Shown here piece by piece: positions 6,985-9,502 of a stretch of DNA of 9,502 bases. Under the pieces are notes generated by a model that saw only the letters and a list, made by a program, of their open reading frames with translations, ran no database searches and had not been told where the DNA came from. The first letter of the stretch is position 1. Each line of letters begins with the position of its first letter. A program made the translations under genes and the position numbers. Source of the stretch: an uncultured Treponema sp. (GTDB taxonomy: Bacteria > Spirochaetota > Spirochaetia > Treponematales > Treponemataceae); the NCBI GenBank assembly GCA_937890485.1, contig CALBXN010000233.1, positions 1 through 9,502 of the forward strand. The letters are read 5' to 3'.

Positions 6985-7338
6985 TTATCCAATAATATTT
7001 TTGTAAAACCAATTATCCGAAAGCATTTTCTTTATTGATTCAAATTTACATTGACACAATTTTTCGCAAAGTTGCAAAACTTCTTCGTTATAAAAATTTT
7101 CAACTTCAAATCTTTTAATTCCGTCAGTTAAATGAAATAAAAATACAACTTTATCTTTTGTTAAATATTCATTCCAATATTCAAATGCTAAATGATTTTT
7201 TATAAAATTTTCCCACATATCTGCTTTAGATTCAGGAAAAGAAACTGTAAAGTTTTCTCCATCTTTTTGAATAATAAAACCTTCTTGTTCCAAATCTAAA
7301 ATACTATTATCAATTCCCATAACATAAGAATGATACAT
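6985..7338 (-). CDS. Uncharacterised 117-residue protein
   Basis: I do not recognise this protein. It is soluble, has no signal peptide or membrane segment, and is rich in aromatic and acidic residues. It seems to be a small alpha/beta protein: a helix near 8-20, strands around FIIQKDGENFTVSFP (21-35) and VVFLFHL (64-70), then a C-terminal helical part with Cys91, Cys95 and Cys97 that does not form a clear metal-binding motif. GGAGG at 7344-7348, 5 bases before the ATG at 7338, decides the start. A longer reading from a TTG at 7374 would overlap the upstream gene and has no ribosome site. It lies 17 bases after the GNAT gene and 7 bases before the phosphotransferase-like gene, so it belongs to the operon. 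Confidence 0.75.
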   Translation of the reverse strand: MYHSYVMGIDNSILDLEQEGFIIQKDGENFTVSFPESKADMWENFIKNHLAFEYWNEYLTKDKVVFLFHLTDGIKRFEVENFYNEEVLQLCEKLCQCKFESIKKMLSDNWFYKNIIG

Positions 7339-7355
7339 AAGTTCCTCCAAAGAAT

Positions 7356-7922
7356 TTATTTTCCTTTTACCCAATAGTCGCCATATTCTGTGCCGTCGCT
7401 TCCTACAAGTTTGTGTTCATAAAAAATAAAGCCTAATTTTTCTAAAGTTGATTTTCGTTCGGTTGCATTTTGCCAACATTTTGTAGCGATTTTGTCGCAA
7501 TAAAATAAATCGTAAGTGGGATTGATTATCAAAGACAAAATATTTTCAATTTCTGTTGATTTTTCGTAATCACTTCGTAAGTCCAATCGAAGTAAAGCAC
7601 AATTATCAAATGCATCATTTTCTGAATCACGATGAAAAAGCTCGATTGTTCCGATGGCTTGATTTGTAGATTTATCAAAAATCGTCCAGCGAACAAAATA
7701 TCTTTCTTTGTAAGAAAAAATCCAAAAATCAACAGCTTGTTTCATGCGTTCAATTGTTTGGTAATAAAAATTATCTCCATTGCAATTATCCCCGTTAAAA
7801 AAAGGAACTGCCTTTTTGTCAGAATAAACTTTGTGCAAATCTTCTAAATCTTTTTCTTCAATTAAGCGAAGCAAGTATTTTTCATTTTCAAATTGTGGGC
7901 AAAACTCGTAAACATCTTTCAT
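7356..7922 (-). CDS. GNAT-family N-acetyltransferase (RimJ-like)
   Basis: The 188-residue protein resembles the RimJ/RimL-type GNAT group, which moves an acetyl group from acetyl-CoA to an amine. Supporting features are the opening LRLIEEKDLEDLHKVY (18-33), the strand QAIGTIELF (88-96), a central strand ALLRLDLRSDYE (109-120) and the closing block CDKIATKCWQNATERKSTLEKLGF (in pieces 142-165), where most GNATs have the Asn and Leu-Gly-Phe landmarks. The acetyl-CoA pyrophosphate loop, normally Q/R-x-x-G-x-G/A, reads SDYEKSTEIEN here and has no glycine, so binding may be unusual or activity lost. AGGAG at 7931-7935 lies 8 bases before the ATG at 7922. It is the first gene of the five-gene operon and has its own promoter. 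The target is unknown. Confidence 0.8.
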   Translation of the reverse strand: MKDVYEFCPQFENEKYLLRLIEEKDLEDLHKVYSDKKAVPFFNGDNCNGDNFYYQTIERMKQAVDFWIFSYKERYFVRWTIFDKSTNQAIGTIELFHRDSENDAFDNCALLRLDLRSDYEKSTEIENILSLIINPTYDLFYCDKIATKCWQNATERKSTLEKLGFIFYEHKLVGSDGTEYGDYWVKGK

Positions 7923-7973
7923 TTTATAATCTCCTAAAAATCATCTGTCTCTTTCTTCTATTATTTGAAGACT

Positions 7974-8003
7974 ATTTTACCATAAAATTTTATTTAATTA
8001 CAA
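7974..8003 (-). promoter_or_regulatory. Promoter of the five-gene operon
   Basis: TTGTAA (7998-8003) and TAAAAT (7974-7979) are separated by 18 bases, giving a leader of about 45 bases before the GNAT start at 7922. A perfect 12-base palindrome (ATAAAATTTTAT, 7982-7993) fills most of the spacer and could be an operator or chance AT-rich sequence. This is the only gap in the right half large enough for a separate promoter. Confidence 0.45.
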
Positions 8004-8011
8004 ATAATTTT

Positions 8012-8749
8012 TTACTTTGTACATTTTACTAATAAAAAATCCGGTTTATGAAATAAATCTTTATAATCTGGATATTGTGAAAGAATTTCTTCTGTAGGAA
8101 GCGGCTCTATCATTTTGTTGATAGAAAAACCTACTTCAATTAAAGTGTTCACAATAGAAGAAAAAGTCCGATGATATTTTTTTACATCATCAACAAACCA
8201 AGTTGATTCTCTTTCCCCTTCAATTCCATAATTTGAAAGATTCAAATATAGTTTATTTCCATTTTCATCTTTGGTCCATCTTTGACCACCTGAATGACAA
8301 GTGCATAAAGGATTTTCTTGAGAAAAAATAAAAGTTCCATTTTCGTTAAGCAAATTAAAAACATTTTTCACAACACCTGCAAAATCTTCAACATAATGAA
8401 ATGCAAGAGAGCTAATTATTATATCAAATTTTTCTGTTAATTCAAAAATATTTTCCATTGGCATATTGATATAAGTTATTTTTGAATCTGCATTTTCTTG
8501 CTTTGCAATCTCTAGCATTTTTTCAGAAATATCAATTCCAATAACTTTTTTAGCACCACTTTCTACAAAACCTTTGCAATGTTCTCCAAATCCACATCCT
8601 AAATCTAAAATTGTTTTATCTTTTAAATTTGGCATCATAGAAAATAAAGCAGGAATTTCAAAAAGATTATTTGCGTTTACTTGGTTTTCTCTAATTTTTT
8701 TGTATCCTGCAAAAAAAATTTCGTTGTCATATATATTTTGCTGAGCCAT
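8012..8749 (-). CDS. Class I SAM-dependent methyltransferase
   Basis: The protein (245 residues) has a Rossmann-type methyltransferase core. Motif I is ILDLGCGFGEH (47-57), the SAM ribose-binding acidic residue is Asp73 (GIDIS), and FDIIISSLAFHYVED (108-122) forms the motif II region. After the core it carries FSQENPLCTCHSGG near 142-155 and a tail with PLPTEEILSQYPDY near 216-229, both features I associate with an uncharacterised group of small-molecule methyltransferases in Firmicutes. The substrate is unknown. AGAGGA (8755-8760) lies 5 bases before the ATG at 8749 and supports this start. It follows the membrane protein gene after 14 bases, so the two are probably cotranscribed, and it is separated from the next operon by about 90 bases. 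Confidence 0.88.
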   Translation of the reverse strand: MAQQNIYDNEIFFAGYKKIRENQVNANNLFEIPALFSMMPNLKDKTILDLGCGFGEHCKGFVESGAKKVIGIDISEKMLEIAKQENADSKITYINMPMENIFELTEKFDIIISSLAFHYVEDFAGVVKNVFNLLNENGTFIFSQENPLCTCHSGGQRWTKDENGNKLYLNLSNYGIEGERESTWFVDDVKKYHRTFSSIVNTLIEVGFSINKMIEPLPTEEILSQYPDYKDLFHKPDFLLVKCTK

Positions 8750-8763
8750 AAGATTCCTCTGTT

Positions 8764-9252
8764 TTATAAAATTATTTTTATGATTCCAGCAGACGCTAAT
8801 GCAATTATAACTCCTAAAAGTGTTCCTATAAAAGCACCTTTTGCATGAAAAAAATAATCTTTGTAATCCTTTTCCATATCTTCAGTTCCAGGAATTCTCA
8901 ATTTTTTGCTGTGACAAAAAACTCCAATATCTAAAACCAACAAATCAAAAAGATTTACTACAAAAAACAAAATAAAAACATGAAAAAAAGCAGATTTAAA
9001 ATCTCTACAACCAGAAAAATACGCCACTGCAGAAAACACAAAGACAAAAAAAACAATACCAAATATTTTTTTGCCAATGTGAGCTTTTTCACGTTTTTGT
9101 ATTGAATCCCTATATTGAGGTAATTCTTCCACCCTTTTTCTAATATTTGGAGGATAAGACATTATCATTTTGATAGGATCTTTATACTGTGCAGGCAAAA
9201 TCATCAATGTAAAAAGTAAACAACCCACAATACATTCTAAAAATAAAATCAT
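8764..9252 (-). CDS. Small membrane protein of unknown function, four helices
   Basis: The 162-residue protein has hydrophobic segments near 2-19, 62-81, 87-108 and 139-161. Between the first two lies a polar loop with YPPNIRKRVEELPQY (33-47), and before the last a polar loop with GTEDMEKDYKDYFFHAKG (121-138). Both loops look conserved and resemble a family of uncharacterised Firmicutes membrane proteins, but I cannot name a function. GGGAG at 9258-9262, 5 bases before the ATG at 9252, decides the start. A second ATG at 9264 would add four residues but has no ribosome site. The methyltransferase gene follows after 14 bases. No clear promoter is visible in the 50 bases upstream, so transcription may come from upstream through the broken gene at 9305-9467. 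Confidence 0.75.
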   Translation of the reverse strand: MILFLECIVGCLLFTLMILPAQYKDPIKMIMSYPPNIRKRVEELPQYRDSIQKREKAHIGKKIFGIVFFVFVFSAVAYFSGCRDFKSAFFHVFILFFVVNLFDLLVLDIGVFCHSKKLRIPGTEDMEKDYKDYFFHAKGAFIGTLLGVIIALASAGIIKIIL

Positions 9253-9281
9253 ACTAACTCCCATAAATTAACAGTAAATAT

Positions 9282-9296
9282 TTTTCCACAGGAAAA
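9282..9296. other. Small perfect hairpin upstream of membrane protein gene
   Basis: TTTTCC and GGAAAA form a perfect 6-bp stem with a 3-base loop, between the end of the recognisable pseudogene and the membrane protein start. It is not followed by a T-run on the coding strand, so it is unlikely to be a terminator. It may be a scar of the deletion or chance. Confidence 0.3.
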
Positions 9297-9304
9297 GTTA
9301 TTTT

Positions 9305-9467
9305 AACAATTCCAAAAAATCATCATTGGAACAAAAAGCAAGACAATAAAAAGCCAACCATTAAACTAATGTAAAGTTCCTGCTGGTAAAAATAGCAAAA
9401 CAGCAACTAGAATGATTCCTGCAAAAAATTTTACAAGTGTGTTTACCAAAAGTTTTGATTTTTCCAT
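9305..9467 (-). pseudogene. Broken 5' end of an isoprenylcysteine carboxyl methyltransferase-like gene
   Basis: An ATG at 9467 with AGGAAGAG upstream (9473-9480) opens a hydrophobic protein that reads KFFAGIILVAVLLFLPAGTL and stops at a TAG (9366-9368). The frame continues after the stop as FNGWLFIVLLFVPMM. One extra T in a six-T run (9314-9319) then shifts the frame, after which GIV would restore family-like sequence. This matches, from memory, the first 50 or so residues of the isoprenylcysteine carboxyl methyltransferase-like membrane family (PAGTL, then Y-x-N-x-W-L-F), where the TAG replaces a Tyr codon. Full members are about 190-200 residues; the remaining three quarters are absent and the next gene begins about 50 bases further on. 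A nonsense codon, a frameshift and truncation together make decay much more likely than a functional short peptide. Confidence 0.65.
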
Positions 9468-9502
9468 AAATACTCTTCCTTTGTCGTATATGTATTCATT
9501 CA

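Noticed and set aside
7923..9502. Integron cassette array, suggested by a run of small accessory genes
   Set aside because: Most gaps are too short for attC sites, and the larger gaps show no GTTRRRY/RYYYAAC core pair or long imperfect palindrome. No integrase gene is visible.

Overview
This is a low-GC bacterial window (roughly 30% G+C by eye), densely packed and almost entirely coded on the minus strand. The protein families suggest a host-associated AT-rich bacterium. A class III adenylate cyclase with a six-helix membrane part and a HAMP domain, next to a small stand-alone kinase, fits a spirochaete such as Treponema. The GNAT, methyltransferase, radical SAM and small membrane protein look like families shared with Clostridia. 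I hold the taxonomic placement loosely. I see no rRNA, tRNA, CRISPR array, transposase or integrase.

The layout from left to right is as follows. (1) Positions 1-901 (minus) hold the first 300 codons of a two-part protein of unknown function whose 3' end lies outside the window. It follows, after a 4-base gap, the membrane adenylate cyclase at 906-2423 (minus). (2) Positions 2424-2544 are a divergent promoter region. Both flanking genes have a TAAAAT -10 box exactly 7 bases before their ATG and no Shine-Dalgarno sequence, which suggests leaderless mRNAs. (3) Positions 2545-3171 (plus) hold a small protein-kinase-fold protein, the only plus-strand gene. It converges on the next operon across about 95 bases that contain a weak hairpin. 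(4) Positions 7922-3266 (minus) are a tight five-gene operon: GNAT-like acetyltransferase, a 117-residue unknown, an aminoglycoside-phosphotransferase-fold protein, an ABC exporter half-transporter and a radical SAM enzyme. Gaps are 7 to 30 bases, with one 29-base overlap, and a recognisable promoter precedes the first gene. (5) Positions 9252-8012 (minus) hold a four-helix membrane protein and a class I SAM-dependent methyltransferase, 14 bases apart. (6) Positions 9467-9305 hold the broken 5' end of an isoprenylcysteine-carboxyl-methyltransferase-like membrane protein gene, with a nonsense codon, a frameshift and the rest missing.

Functionally the window reads as an accessory region of small-molecule-modifying enzymes (acetyl, phospho and methyl transfer, radical SAM) plus an exporter, next to a signalling pair (cAMP synthesis and a kinase). 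The close operon spacing is visible in the sequence. A shared pathway for the five-gene operon is only a guess. The most interesting points are the paired leaderless-type promoters, the two-part protein coupled to the cyclase, the phosphotransferase-like protein with an altered active site, and the decayed gene at the right edge. For five genes an upstream in-frame start makes a longer reading possible, but promoter or Shine-Dalgarno positions favour the shorter start given here.
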